This document shows, piece after piece, positions 44,420 through 54,288 of a stretch of 64,000 nt of DNA. This DNA comes from Cellvibrionales bacterium UBA7375 (lineage in GTDB: Bacteria; Pseudomonadota; Gammaproteobacteria; Pseudomonadales; Porticoccaceae), in NCBI GenBank assembly GCA_949487135.1, contig CATAJQ010000015.1:1-64000 (forward strand), written 5' to 3'. The notes below the pieces were generated by a model, which ran no database searches, was not told the origin of the DNA, and saw only the letters and a program-made list of their open reading frames with translations. Every line of letters starts with the position of its first letter. Positions within the stretch are counted from its first letter, which is position 1. The translations under genes and the position numbers were made by a program.

Positions 44420-44986
44420 TTAGTCTACGTATTCAAAAACCTTAACCACCTTTCGCACACCGCTATTACTGCTTGCAATATTGGCCGCTAGATCGCCGTT
44501 TGCTTTGCTAGTAACGCCCATTAGAAAGATCACGCCGTCCTCGGCAAGCACCGTGATTTGAGACGCGCTAACCTGCTCTTCAAATATTAATTTAGATTTA
44601 ATTTGCGCGGCAAGAATTTTGTCATTGGTTCTTGATACCAGTGAAGTATTACCTCTAACCTGAAGCTCGTTGTGGACCTTGCGAACACCGGTAAACGCTC
44701 TTGCAACCTTGCCTGCCAGAAGCTTCATTTCGTTGCTGGGCACTTCACCTGCAAGAAGAACCACTGAGTTAACCGTAGTAACATTAATATGAGCGTCATT
44801 GAGTTCAGGGCTAGCTTTCTTTAAATTAACACCGATATAGGTGCTCATTTTTTTATCATTTAAATTTGAAATAATGCCCTTTTTAGCGGGGTCAGGTTCA
44901 AAAGGTTCGGTGGTAAAGGTGTTTACCACCGAAGTGCAACCAATAAGAAAGAATATACTGATAGCCAGCACTATTAATTGTCGCAT
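44420..44986 (-). CDS. dolP: BON-domain lipoprotein DolP (YraP)
   Basis: Outer-membrane lipoprotein of 188 residues. Lipoprotein signal MRQLIVLAISIFFLIGC with lipobox LIGC (Cys17), then two BON domains (about 45-115 and 125-188, VNSVVLLAGEVPSNEMK and ITVLAEDGVIFLMGV). Homologue of E. coli DolP, which supports outer-membrane integrity. Last gene of lpoA-yraN-diaA-dolP; start adjoins the diaA stop. High confidence. Confidence 0.94.
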   Translation of the reverse strand: MRQLIVLAISIFFLIGCTSVVNTFTTEPFEPDPAKKGIISNLNDKKMSTYIGVNLKKASPELNDAHINVTTVNSVVLLAGEVPSNEMKLLAGKVARAFTGVRKVHNELQVRGNTSLVSRTNDKILAAQIKSKLIFEEQVSASQITVLAEDGVIFLMGVTSKANGDLAANIASSNSGVRKVVKVFEYVD

Positions 44987-45550
44987 TTAATTTTCTCCAA
45001 AAATCTTGTTGTCTATTAATGTGCAAAGGCACTGAATAATTAAAAAGTTTATTGCTGAAACCGATTGCTTGCCATAGTCTGTGCAGCTAATTTCAATATC
45101 CTGAGGGCCTATTGCCTGGGATAGTATAAGGTCATCTGTCGCTGAAATCAGTAATAACTGAAGCCCTTTTTCCACTGCAGCATCAATTGTATTTTTTAAT
45201 AGGGAGCTACTATCACCACTACTAAAAACAACTAATATATCACCAACTTTTGCATGAATATGTAATAGTTTAGCAAAGCCATTTTCATCTTTATTGCTGT
45301 TAGCCAAGTTATCTAGATCTAGGGCGGGAAAGCCTGGCCTTTCAATCTGAAAACCATGGGTCAAGTAATGAACAAACAGTTGAGACAGAGGGGAGGTTTC
45401 TCCATAACCGCAGCTGTAAATGGTTTGGCCCGATAGAAGTGCTTGAGTAAATAAATCAGACGCGGCAGCTAAATTATTGGCGCAATTTTCACCCATCGAC
45501 ATCGTGTTTTCAATATGATTTTGCAGATGTTGAAATACTAATTGATCCAT
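44987..45550 (-). CDS. diaA: SIS-domain protein DiaA (GmhA-like)
   Basis: SIS (sugar isomerase) fold protein of 187 residues. In E. coli DiaA binds DnaA and promotes timely replication initiation; GmhA is a related heptose isomerase. Marks: FTQALLSGQTIYSCGYG and the later ILVVFSSGDSSSLLKNTID phosphosugar-binding region. Between yraN and dolP, the E. coli order, which favours DiaA over GmhA. Confidence 0.88.
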   Translation of the reverse strand: MDQLVFQHLQNHIENTMSMGENCANNLAAASDLFTQALLSGQTIYSCGYGETSPLSQLFVHYLTHGFQIERPGFPALDLDNLANSNKDENGFAKLLHIHAKVGDILVVFSSGDSSSLLKNTIDAAVEKGLQLLLISATDDLILSQAIGPQDIEISCTDYGKQSVSAINFLIIQCLCTLIDNKIFGEN

Positions 45551-45571
45551 AATTCCGGTCCCGCTTAAAAG

Positions 45572-46015
45572 TTACACAAGGATATTCTTAATCCAGTTGA
45601 TAGTACAGTGTAAATCTGACTCTTTCGAGGGGCTAATGGCAATTACATCAAATCTTAGGGCTGTATTGTGTCCGTAATTGTTGGCGAGTAAATAATTTTC
45701 AGCGGTAGCTCTTAACCGCTGACATTTTTTTGTGGTGATTTAGTCTTCCGCACTGCCGTAGACAGAGTTTTTTCGATATCTTACTTCTATAAAAACCAGA
45801 TAATGATGGTCTTTCATTATCAGGTCTATTTCACCATATTGACTGTGATAGTTGCGCTCAAGGAGCTTTAATTTATGTTTCAGCAACCAGTTACAGGCCA
45901 AATTTTCAGACCATTCACCTAATACTTTGGCGTTAGTGGTGGTTGGACGCTGAAAGTTAATGGCTTTGCCCAATAGCTTGCTAAACAATGATCCCCTCCA
46001 TGGGTGAGTCAGCAT
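45572..46015 (-). pseudogene. yraN: yraN (UPF0102) with one in-frame stop codon
   Basis: YraN/UPF0102 is a predicted PD-(D/E)XK nuclease-fold protein of unknown role. The first 91 codons (45743-46015) read MLTHPWRGSLF through HSQYGEIDLIM and VFIEVRYRKNSVYGSAED, then a TAA stop at 45740-45742. In the same frame the protein continues directly, ITTKKCQRLRATAENYLL and LRFDVIAISP, ending NWIKNILV at a TAA (45572). Both parts match the family's continuous sequence, so one nonsense change (or a sequencing error) interrupts an otherwise intact gene of about 146 codons. A product lacking the C-terminal third is possible. The start overlaps the lpoA stop by one base (TAATG). Confidence 0.85.
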
Positions 46016-47844
46016 TAATAAATTTCTACTGCTTTCCCTCGCTTAAACTTAGCCCACTTTTGTTCACGTTTTATTTTTCCCTGATTCAGCGAAAGTAGAC
46101 CGGTTGAACCAAAAATTGGCAACGACTGTGATTCATCGAGGGTATTAAAATTTCTAGCAATCAAAAAACTATCATATCCAAGAGCAAACAGTTGCCTGTA
46201 AGCCGTATGTAACTGATTATTCGGTTGTAAATCCTGCGGTAATTGTCCGCTAAGGGTCCAGGGCATAGATGAAAAGACAACGCCGGATAAATCGCGATCC
46301 AAGCCTACCTGTTGTACCCCATTATAAACGTGTGAGGTGGCTATTACCGGTATGTCAGCTGCATAGAGAAAATCTAAGGCTGGCTTTATTTGTCGTGCTT
46401 TAAGCGGATAACCAAGCATAACCACTAAATCAATATCCTGTCTTCTGCGCGCAGTATAGTTAACACGACTATTGATAAATCGCTTTATATCTAGACCGCG
46501 CTTTTCACTTAAATCTATTTGTAATGGTTTTTTCAATAGTTTAGTGAAGTCATTAACGGATAGGGGATAATGCAAATTTTCACTGAGATTTCCCCCCTTA
46601 TCAGTCCAGTATTGATTAAAAAATTCGGATGATCTTTTGCCCCAACTATTTTGCGGAGTAATCATTAAAATATTTTTATGGCCTTTTTCCCATGCTCGAT
46701 CGGCAATCTGAGTTAATTCATCGATTGTGGATAAACCAAATTGAAAAAGATTATCAATCTTGGTAATCGGATTGTTGTCGAGTCGGTTTAAAGTAAGGGT
46801 AGGTACAGGTAAGTCACCGATTGCGATTAAATCTTCAACTTCAGATTGCCGCAGAGGGCCTATAACCATCTCCATGCCATCATCAACCGCCTGATTATAA
46901 ACATCAACAATAGATGTTTTAGAGGTGTCATAAAGTCTCATTTCTGGTAGGTCGAGGGATTTTTTACTGTCGAGATTCATGGTTTTGTAATAGGCACTCA
47001 TAAAGCCTTGGATCAACGACTGACTTGAGGTGTAGTAATCGTCCTGCAGGGGAAGCAGTAAAGCGATCTGATCAGGGCTGCTACTCCAAAAATTACCACT
47101 GCCGAAGAAAGAAGGCGGTACTTTTGCCGCTGGGTGACCTTTCCAATTGCGTCGCCACTGACTGAGAAGGTAATTCTGCTCGTCGGGGTGAGCTAAGTAG
47201 CGACGACTGTTTGCTGCCAATTCAAGCCAGCCTGATAGTGCAAATCCCTTAACCTCAGTATTGGTAAGCTTTTGGTAGGGCATACGAGAGGTGATTGACC
47301 AAATACGATCATGGATATCACGCGTATGAGTTTTACGCTTTGCCATTCGACTTAAGCTCATCAAATTTTCCAAGCCCTGATAGTAGTCACCGTTAGCGAC
47401 GGCTACCTTGGCCTGTAATTCTAAAATGCGTTGTTTGAGTTCTTTACTCTGCCTGCCAACCAATGCGCTAAATCTCGGTTGATTAAGTTGATTTGCGGCC
47501 AGTGGCATTTGGAATAATGCGGAATAATTTTCTGCCGCTAACAAAGTGAAATCAATAAAGCGTCGATTGCTAAGATTTTGCGTTTTAACCATGCTCAAAA
47601 TCTTGTTGCTTGCCTCGATTTGGCCAGAAGCGGATAAAGTTTCGGCGCGAGTAAATTTTTGTTGATCAGACATTTGATCAACTTCTTGCAGCAAGGGGTC
47701 TAACTGAAAGTTGAGATCCTCGTCAGAAAATAATACCGGCGCTTCAATATCTGTCTTTTTTTGCATGCTAGTAGTTGACGCACAGCCCCCAATAAAGGCT
47801 AAGATGCTCCCTACGACAAATAAAGATAAAGTGTATTTTTTCAT
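46015..47844 (-). CDS. lpoA: Outer-membrane lipoprotein LpoA (LppC), penicillin-binding protein activator
   Basis: Activates PBP1a from the outer membrane during peptidoglycan synthesis. The ATG at 47844 gives 609 residues starting with a lipoprotein signal, MKKYTLSLFVVGSILAFIGGC (quoted in part: lipobox IGGC, Cys21). A helical TPR-like N-terminal domain (about 25-230) and a C-terminal periplasmic-binding-like domain (QIALLLPLQDDYYTSSQSLI onward) match LpoA. Upstream in-frame codons run into the divergent rsmI gene and are not used. Its ATG and the rsmI ATG share the tetramer CATG. Confidence 0.92.
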   Translation of the reverse strand: MKKYTLSLFVVGSILAFIGGCASTTSMQKKTDIEAPVLFSDEDLNFQLDPLLQEVDQMSDQQKFTRAETLSASGQIEASNKILSMVKTQNLSNRRFIDFTLLAAENYSALFQMPLAANQLNQPRFSALVGRQSKELKQRILELQAKVAVANGDYYQGLENLMSLSRMAKRKTHTRDIHDRIWSITSRMPYQKLTNTEVKGFALSGWLELAANSRRYLAHPDEQNYLLSQWRRNWKGHPAAKVPPSFFGSGNFWSSSPDQIALLLPLQDDYYTSSQSLIQGFMSAYYKTMNLDSKKSLDLPEMRLYDTSKTSIVDVYNQAVDDGMEMVIGPLRQSEVEDLIAIGDLPVPTLTLNRLDNNPITKIDNLFQFGLSTIDELTQIADRAWEKGHKNILMITPQNSWGKRSSEFFNQYWTDKGGNLSENLHYPLSVNDFTKLLKKPLQIDLSEKRGLDIKRFINSRVNYTARRRQDIDLVVMLGYPLKARQIKPALDFLYAADIPVIATSHVYNGVQQVGLDRDLSGVVFSSMPWTLSGQLPQDLQPNNQLHTAYRQLFALGYDSFLIARNFNTLDESQSLPIFGSTGLLSLNQGKIKREQKWAKFKRGKAVEIY

Positions 47845-48691
47845 GGACTCTAATCGAACCGGTGTATTAACTATTGTAGCAACTCCTATCGGCAATCTAA
47901 ACGATATGGTGCCGCGCGCAGTGCAGACCCTTCAAGCTGTCAGTTTAATCGCCTGCGAGGATACTCGCCACAGTAAAAAGTTACTAAATCATTTTAGTAT
48001 CGATAAACCTTGCATAGCCTACCATGATCATGGTGATAGGCACATGATAGAAAAGTTATTATTGCGGCTGGAAAATGGCGAGGATATTGCGCTTATCTCG
48101 GATGCGGGAACCCCATTGATTTCTGATCCGGGTTATCGATTAGTGGCTCAGGCGCGCAGTCGAGGAATAACTGTAGTGCCGGTTCCCGGAGCCTGTGCCG
48201 CAATTGCCGCTTTGAGTGTGTCTGGATTGCCAACCGATAGCTTTTATTTTGGTGGTTTTTTGCCGGCTAAAACCGGACCGCGAAAAACAGCTCTCAATGA
48301 TTTAAAAACAGCCATTGAAACCTTGGTGTTTTATGAAGCACCCCATCGTATTTTAGAAACTGTTGTTGATATGGCAGAGATATTCGGCCAACAACGGCAA
48401 GCTTTTTTGGCGCGAGAAATCAGTAAAACATTCGAGACTTTTTTACAGGGTAGTCTGGATGAGTTACAGCAACAAATTTCTATGGATACAAATCAACAGC
48501 GTGGTGAGATAGTGTTGGTCATTGCGGGTGAAGATGAAAAAACCGCCAATACTAGTGTCGATTCGGACAAGGTTCTTAGGTTGCTGTTGAAGGAATTGCC
48601 CGCTTCAAAAGCGGCATCGCTAACAGCAAAAATATGCGGTGTTGATAAAAAGGCAATGTATCAGGCTGCCTTAGATCTCCAAGGTAAGTAG
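47843..48691 (+). CDS. rsmI: 16S rRNA (cytidine-2'-O)-methyltransferase RsmI
   Basis: SAM-dependent enzyme that methylates C1402 of 16S rRNA. ATG at 47843 gives 282 residues starting MDSNRTGVLTIVATPIGN, the family start; earlier codons in this frame overlap lpoA antisense. Tetrapyrrole-methylase motifs SDAGTPLISDPG and VPGACAAIAALSVSGL are present. Divergent from lpoA with start codons overlapping in CATG. High confidence. Confidence 0.96.
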   Translation: MDSNRTGVLTIVATPIGNLNDMVPRAVQTLQAVSLIACEDTRHSKKLLNHFSIDKPCIAYHDHGDRHMIEKLLLRLENGEDIALISDAGTPLISDPGYRLVAQARSRGITVVPVPGACAAIAALSVSGLPTDSFYFGGFLPAKTGPRKTALNDLKTAIETLVFYEAPHRILETVVDMAEIFGQQRQAFLAREISKTFETFLQGSLDELQQQISMDTNQQRGEIVLVIAGEDEKTANTSVDSDKVLRLLLKELPASKAASLTAKICGVDKKAMYQAALDLQGK

Positions 48692-48700
48692 CTAGTAGCT

Positions 48701-49342
48701 CTAGTCGCTGGGCCAGCCGCCCAAATCTTTCCAGCGATTAACAATGGAGCAAAATAACTCTGCTGTTTTGGTGGTGTCATAAAGAGCGTGGTGAGCATCC
48801 TGATTATTGAAATCAATTTTGGCCGCCTGACAAGCTTTGGCTAACACAGTTTGCCCAAAAGCTAATCCAGAAAGACTCGAGGTATCAAAGCATGAAAACG
48901 GATGAAAAGGGTTGCGTTTAATTTGCGCTCTTTCAACCGCGGCGTTAACAAAGCCTAAATCGAAATGCGCGTTGTGCGCTACCATTACTGCTCTGGTACA
49001 ACCAGTCTCGGTAATTTCACGGCGAATCGGTTGAAAAATTTCTCGCAGAGCTTCGCCTTCATCTTCGGCATTGCGCTCCGGGTCATAGATATCAATCCCA
49101 GTAAACTCAAGGGCAGATTGCTCTACGACAGCGCCGGGAAAAGGCTCAATATTTTTACTAAAACTTTCTTTTATTTGCAGATAACCCTGACTATCCATTT
49201 CTAGGATTACAGCAGCAATCTCTAGCAAGGCATCAGTTCCTGAGTTAAAACCTCCGGTTTCAACATCGATGACCACGGGCAAAAAGCCGCGAAATCGCTG
49301 AGTTATTAACGAAGGCTGTAACAGTTCCTCTGGCATATCCAT
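48701..49342 (-). CDS. rnt: Ribonuclease T
   Basis: 3'-5' exoribonuclease that trims tRNA and other stable RNAs. DEDD-family exonuclease of 213 residues with [17 protein letters not shown] (first acidic pair), [14 protein letters not shown] and [16 protein letters not shown]. RNase T pattern ([17 protein letters not shown]) distinguishes it from DnaQ. Start overlaps the pyrC stop by one base (TAATG). High confidence. Confidence 0.95.
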   Translation of the reverse strand: MDMPEELLQPSLITQRFRGFLPVVIDVETGGFNSGTDALLEIAAVILEMDSQGYLQIKESFSKNIEPFPGAVVEQSALEFTGIDIYDPERNAEDEGEALREIFQPIRREITETGCTRAVMVAHNAHFDLGFVNAAVERAQIKRNPFHPFSCFDTSSLSGLAFGQTVLAKACQAAKIDFNNQDAHHALYDTTKTAELFCSIVNRWKDLGGWPSD

Positions 49343-50376
49343 TAGGATTTAAGTCTCCAATTAAGCTGATTACCCGCTGCAAGAGGAACAATGTCAGAAT
49401 CATCAAATTGTACAGACTGAGGTATTACCCATGATTCGCGCTCTAAGGTTATGGTTGTCTGATTATAGGGTAGGCCATAAAAATCAGCGCCATTAATGCT
49501 GGCAAAGGCCTCTAGCTTATCCATAGCACCCGCTTCTTCAAAGACTTCTGCATAGAGCTCAACCGCCGCAGGGTGACTAAAGCATCCCGCGCAGCCACAA
49601 CAGCTTTCTTTGCTGTCTCTAGTATGGGGTGCGGAATCAGTCCCCAAAAAGAATTTTTTATTACCACTGACCGCGGCCTCTACTAGCGCATGTTGATGAA
49701 TGTCGCGTTTTAAAACTGGCAGGCAGTATAGATGCGGGCGAATACCGCCAGCTAGCATATGATTGCGGTTATAAAGTAAATGCTGCGGAGTGATGGTGGC
49801 CGCAACATTTTCACCGGCGGAAGCTACAAATTCAGCTGCTTCTTTAGTGGTGATATGCTCAAGTATCACTTTTAATCTCGGAAATTTTTTCACAAGATTA
49901 ATCAGATGTCGTTCGATAAATACCGCTTCGCGATCAAAAATATCAATATCGGCATCGGTGACCTCACCATGTATTTGCAATACCATGCCAACCTCTTGCA
50001 TGGCCTCTAAAACGGCGTCGATATTGTCAATATTAGTAACTCCCGAATCAGAATTTGTGGTAGCGCCGGCGGGGTAGTATTTACAGCCATGCACAATGCC
50101 ACTTTCCGCAGCAGCACGAATTTCGTCAGGTGAGGTGTTGTCGGTTAAATAAAGAACCATTAAAGGCTCCCAATTTGACCCCTCTGGGCGATGGGCCATA
50201 ATACGATCGCGATAGGCTTGTGCTCGTGCAACAGTAGTTACTGGCGGTTTTAAATTTGGCATCACTATGCCGCGACCAAAGCCTCTTGTTGCCGATGGGA
50301 CTGTGGTCGCCAGTGCCGAATCATCGCGAAGATGAAGGTGCCAGTCATCGGGTTGAATAATGGTGAATTTAGCCAT
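49342..50376 (-). CDS. pyrC: Dihydroorotase
   Basis: Cyclises carbamoyl aspartate to dihydroorotate in pyrimidine synthesis. ATG at 50376 gives 344 residues starting [18 protein letters not shown], the class II PyrC start with the zinc-binding H-x-H; upstream codons look like leader. KYYPAGATT holds the carboxylated Lys, HGEVTD and [12 protein letters not shown] complete the metal and substrate sites. Operon with rnt. High confidence. Confidence 0.96.
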   Translation of the reverse strand: MAKFTIIQPDDWHLHLRDDSALATTVPSATRGFGRGIVMPNLKPPVTTVARAQAYRDRIMAHRPEGSNWEPLMVLYLTDNTSPDEIRAAAESGIVHGCKYYPAGATTNSDSGVTNIDNIDAVLEAMQEVGMVLQIHGEVTDADIDIFDREAVFIERHLINLVKKFPRLKVILEHITTKEAAEFVASAGENVAATITPQHLLYNRNHMLAGGIRPHLYCLPVLKRDIHQHALVEAAVSGNKKFFLGTDSAPHTRDSKESCCGCAGCFSHPAAVELYAEVFEEAGAMDKLEAFASINGADFYGLPYNQTTITLERESWVIPQSVQFDDSDIVPLAAGNQLNWRLKS

Positions 50377-50556
50377 AATTTTTTGGATCCATAAATAGTC
50401 AGCTAATGCTACCCTAAACCACATCTTCATAACAGGCTAAACAATCCTTCGGAAGCAATCAATAACAACAAATTAGGCAATCGCAACTATAAACCACACA
50501 GAAGATGCAATTTAGGGTAAAATTCGACTAATTCTTAATCAATAGGGTTTAGTAAA

Positions 50557-51771
50557 GTGTCATCGGTGAATAAAGTTGTACTCGCCTATTCAGGCGGTTT
50601 AGATACCTCGGTTATCGTAAAATGGTTACAGGAAGAATATCAGTGTGAAGTAGTTACTTTCACGGCTGATATTGGTCAGGGTGAAGAAGTAGAGCCCGCT
50701 CGTGCTAAGGCTCAGGCTCTTGGTGTTAAAGAGATCTATATTGATGATCTGCGCGAAGAGTATGCAAGAGATTTTGTGTTCCCAATGTTTCGCGCCAATA
50801 CCATCTATGAGGGTGAATATCTTCTAGGCACATCAATTGCCCGTCCATTGATTGCTAAGCGATTAATTGAAATTGCCAATGAAACTAATGCCGATGCTAT
50901 CTCTCATGGCGCAACCGGTAAGGGCAATGATCAGGTGCGTTTTGAACTTGGCGCCTATGCCCTTAAGCCGGGTATTCAGGTGATCGCACCATGGCGTGAG
51001 TGGGATCTAAATTCCCGTGACAAATTGATGGCCTATTGCGAACAGCACAGTATTCCAGTCGAAATGAAACGTGGCAAAAAATCACCTTTCTCTATGGATG
51101 CTAACTTACTGCATATTTCTTATGAAGGCGGCAACCTAGAAGACCCATGGTCAGAAGCTGAAGATGATATGTGGCGCTGGACTGTGGCGCCAGAAGATGC
51201 ACCTGATAAACCTACCTATTTAACCATTACCTATAAACAGGGTGATATTGTGGCGATTGATGGTAAGTCGATGTCACCGGCTACAGTGATTGAATATTTA
51301 AATAAGGTGGCTGGGGACAATGGTGTCGGTCGATTAGATATCGTCGAAAATCGCTATGTCGGTATGAAATCTCGCGGCTGTTATGAAACACCTGCTGGAA
51401 CTGTGATGATGAAAGCTCATCGCGCGATTGAATCTATTACTTTGGATCGCGAAGTGGCGCATCTTAAAGATGAGTTGATGCCCAAGTATGCCAAACTAAT
51501 TTACAACGGCTATTGGTGGGCCCCCGAACGTCTTATGTTGCAAACTGCTATCGATCAAAGCCAGCAGGTTGTGAATGGTGAGGTAAGAGTCAAACTTTAT
51601 AAGGGTAGTGTGACTGTTGTTGGTCGTAAGTCTGATGACAGCTTATTCGATGCCAATATAGCGACATTTGATGACGATGGCGGCGCCTATGATCAGGCGG
51701 ATGCCGAGGGCTTTATCAAGCTAAACGCGCTTCGTCTAAGAATTGCAGCGCAGACCGGACGCAAACTTTAG
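50557..51771 (+). CDS. argG: Argininosuccinate synthase
   Basis: ATP-dependent joining of citrulline and aspartate. The 404 residues begin after a GTG start with [18 protein letters not shown] (PP-loop) and include [22 protein letters not shown] and the C-terminal tetramer-forming part. argH is at 11478. A bidirectional terminator follows. High confidence. Confidence 0.98.
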   Translation: MSSVNKVVLAYSGGLDTSVIVKWLQEEYQCEVVTFTADIGQGEEVEPARAKAQALGVKEIYIDDLREEYARDFVFPMFRANTIYEGEYLLGTSIARPLIAKRLIEIANETNADAISHGATGKGNDQVRFELGAYALKPGIQVIAPWREWDLNSRDKLMAYCEQHSIPVEMKRGKKSPFSMDANLLHISYEGGNLEDPWSEAEDDMWRWTVAPEDAPDKPTYLTITYKQGDIVAIDGKSMSPATVIEYLNKVAGDNGVGRLDIVENRYVGMKSRGCYETPAGTVMMKAHRAIESITLDREVAHLKDELMPKYAKLIYNGYWWAPERLMLQTAIDQSQQVVNGEVRVKLYKGSVTVVGRKSDDSLFDANIATFDDDGGAYDQADAEGFIKLNALRLRIAAQTGRKL

Positions 51772-51774
51772 TCT

Positions 51775-51811
51775 AAAAAAAGGGGTTAGAAGCAAACTTC
51801 TAACCCCTTAT
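51775..51811 (-). terminator. Terminator between argG and rsxE
   Basis: GGGGTTAGAAG, loop CAAA, CTTCTAACCCC: a perfect 11-bp stem. On the minus strand it runs into seven T residues; on the plus strand only TTAT follows. It should stop both the rsx operon and argG, more efficiently the former. Confidence 0.85.
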
Positions 51812-51830
51812 CTGTAATCCTCAAGAAACC

Positions 51831-52544
51831 TTAAGAGATATGTCCCGTGGTTCTAATTCTTTTAGCCCCTTTTACAGGTGCCGGTTTATCGGCTTCAGCT
51901 CTAAGTTTGATCTGCCAGTCAATAGCATTCTTAATTGCCATTAAAAACCCCATCACCAAAAATGCTCCGGGCGGCAGTATGGCTATTAAGAAGCTATAAC
52001 CTTCACCAAATGGATGCAGGGTCCAGCTAGCGGCGCTGGCGCCAAAGAGTAATTGCATGTCGGCTAACAGTGTGCCTTGGCCCAGTAACTCTCTAACTGC
52101 ACCGAGGCATACCAGAACCATAAGAAAACCTAACCCCATCATAAAGCCGTCTAACCCGGCCATACCCACAGACTGTTTGCTAGCAAATGCTTCTGCTCGG
52201 CCTAGAATGGCACAGTTTGTAACGATCAAGGGGATAAATATCCCCAGAATCTGATAAAGCTCATAGGTAAATGCTTTCATAACCAATTCAGCGCAGGTCA
52301 CAAAAGTAGCAATAATAATCACAAAAACGGGCAACCTTACAGCATCGCTAACATGGTAACGTATCAGCGAAACAATAATATTTGAGCCAATAAGCACCAT
52401 CATAGTCGCTAGGCCAAGACCAAGGGCATTGACCACAGTGCCGGTAACGGCGAGAAGAGGACACAGACCAAGCAGTTGAACCAGTGCGGGATTATTAGTC
52501 CACAACCCGTTTTTGGTGACCTCTGCGATACTAGTATTGCTCAT
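51831..52544 (-). CDS. rsxE: Electron transport complex subunit RsxE
   Basis: Integral membrane subunit of the Rsx/Rnf complex, 237 residues with about six hydrophobic segments ([40 protein letters not shown]). Rnf complexes couple ferredoxin-NADH electron flow to ion movement; Rsx also resets SoxR. Last gene of rsxABCDGE; overlaps rsxG by four bases. Confidence 0.94.
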   Translation of the reverse strand: MSNTSIAEVTKNGLWTNNPALVQLLGLCPLLAVTGTVVNALGLGLATMMVLIGSNIIVSLIRYHVSDAVRLPVFVIIIATFVTCAELVMKAFTYELYQILGIFIPLIVTNCAILGRAEAFASKQSVGMAGLDGFMMGLGFLMVLVCLGAVRELLGQGTLLADMQLLFGASAASWTLHPFGEGYSFLIAILPPGAFLVMGFLMAIKNAIDWQIKLRAEADKPAPVKGAKRIRTTGHIS

Positions 52545-53224
52545 TGTGCTGGCTGCTCGCTGATAGATTGATTAGTAAAACTTAATTCATTATACGAGCG
52601 ATTAAGTTCATTGAGTAAACGTTCTTTATCTTGGCTAAAGTACTGCAAAGTTTTAGCTATTTGATGAATAACTGCTCTCGGTGTAATTGTCGCACCCGTA
52701 AATTGATCAAACGCACCTTTTTCTTTTTTAACATTCCAAGCATCGGCTGGTGGATTGGTTAATGATCTACCATTAAAGCTGAGAATCCAATCGCTTTTTC
52801 GTAAATCTACCTTATCACCTAATCCAGGTGTTTCCTTATGTTCGACCACACGAACACCGGCGACACTGCCATCAAAATTAACACCCACAATCATAGCGAT
52901 ATCGCCACTGTAGCCCTCTGGCGTTATGGATGGGATAATTGCCGCAACAGGTTGGCCATCGAGGCGCGCTATATGAATATCGCCGCCAGATTCAAGACCC
53001 AGGGATGCCCAGTATTGTTTGGGGATGGGCTGAACATCTAACAGCAAGTCATTATTGTGTCGCTCTACCGGAATAATTTCGAACAGAGCTTTTTGTGCCG
53101 CCAAGCGTTCTGATTCAGCAATACGGTCTTCTGTGAGGCGATCAGTAGATGCCAGAATAAGCGCCGTAATTAGGGCAAATACCGCCAATAGTAGACTATT
53201 TTTGCCCATAGATTGAAAAATCAT
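52541..53224 (-). CDS. rsxG: Electron transport complex subunit RsxG
   Basis: Periplasmic FMN-carrying subunit, 227 residues, with one N-terminal membrane anchor ([17 protein letters not shown]). FMN attaches covalently to the Thr of [11 protein letters not shown] near residue 180. [17 protein letters not shown] is the family phrase. Overlaps rsxD by one base and rsxE by four. Confidence 0.94.
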   Translation of the reverse strand: MIFQSMGKNSLLLAVFALITALILASTDRLTEDRIAESERLAAQKALFEIIPVERHNNDLLLDVQPIPKQYWASLGLESGGDIHIARLDGQPVAAIIPSITPEGYSGDIAMIVGVNFDGSVAGVRVVEHKETPGLGDKVDLRKSDWILSFNGRSLTNPPADAWNVKKEKGAFDQFTGATITPRAVIHQIAKTLQYFSQDKERLLNELNRSYNELSFTNQSISEQPAQ

Positions 53225-54288
53225 TAGTCGTCTAACCTCTCTGTCGCTTTGCGCCGATCAGTATGACCGTAGGTGCGTGGCAACGTGTAGTTATCGATAA
53301 AGGGTGCTGTAAAGTTAGCCAGTAATACAGCGAAAGCTACAGCGTCTGGGTAGTTTCCCCAGGCGCGGATTATATAGGTTAAGACGCCGATCAAAGCGCC
53401 ATAAATTAGGCGACCGCGGTTACTGACGGCAGATGAAACTGGGTCGGTAAGTATAAAAAACGCGCCCATCATAGAGGCGCCGCTAAATAGATGCATTAAC
53501 GGTGAGCCAGGGCTTTGTGAACTTCCAGAATCCCAAAAGATTAATGACATCAAAGCCATTGCCGCCAACATGGCTACAGGGCCATGCCATGTAAATACAC
53601 GACTGGCAAGAAGCACAATGCCACCGGCAAGAAAGCCAAGGTTGACCCACTCCCAGCCTACGCCGGCAAATAGTGCCTGACTAAATAGAGAGTCTGTTTG
53701 ATATATTTGATCTACTGTCAGTCCTGCAGCATGTTTAAAGCTATCTAGCGGAGTAGCGCCGGTGACACCATCCATAGGAGCGGCACTGAAGAATACTAGT
53801 TTTAGAGACTCTACAAAGCCGGGGTGAGCGACACCCTCTGGAAGCAGGGCAAGAGGGACAACCCAGGTTGTCATTTCAATCGGAAACGAAATAAGCAGTA
53901 CCACATAACCCACCATTGCCGGATTAAATGGATTGTAGCCAAGTCCACCAAAAATTTGCTTGGCTAGCACCACAGAGAATAGTGTACCCACGACCACAAC
54001 CCACCAAGGGCAGAGTGGTGGTAATGCTAGCCCTAGTAAAACGGCGGTAACTATGGCGCTGTAATCGCCAAGGTAAAAACCTATGGGGCGATTGCGCATT
54101 TCTAGAATAAGCGCTTCACTGGCAACCGCAGTTATGCAAGCTAGTATTACATTGATCAGTGAGCCCCAGCCAAAATGCCAAGTCAGCGCAATCAGCCCTG
54201 GAATGGTAGCCCACAATACCAACTGCATCACCTTAGCAGTATTCTGAGCGCCATGGGCATGGGGTGAGGTCACCTGTTTAAACGCCAT
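53224..54288 (-). CDS. rsxD: Electron transport complex subunit RsxD
   Basis: Integral membrane FMN-binding subunit of 354 residues with about nine or ten hydrophobic segments. GVTGATPLDSFK carries the covalent FMN Thr, and FGGLGYNPFNPAMVGYV is a family signature. Co-translated with rsxC and rsxG (one-base overlaps). High confidence. Confidence 0.95.
   Translation of the reverse strand: MAFKQVTSPHAHGAQNTAKVMQLVLWATIPGLIALTWHFGWGSLINVILACITAVASEALILEMRNRPIGFYLGDYSAIVTAVLLGLALPPLCPWWVVVVGTLFSVVLAKQIFGGLGYNPFNPAMVGYVVLLISFPIEMTTWVVPLALLPEGVAHPGFVESLKLVFFSAAPMDGVTGATPLDSFKHAAGLTVDQIYQTDSLFSQALFAGVGWEWVNLGFLAGGIVLLASRVFTWHGPVAMLAAMALMSLIFWDSGSSQSPGSPLMHLFSGASMMGAFFILTDPVSSAVSNRGRLIYGALIGVLTYIIRAWGNYPDAVAFAVLLANFTAPFIDNYTLPRTYGHTDRRKATERLDD

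Noticed and set aside
47711..47842. Extended N-terminus for rsmI upstream of 47843
   Set aside because: It would be antisense to the lpoA signal peptide and adds 44 residues not seen in RsmI; the family start is the ATG at 47843.
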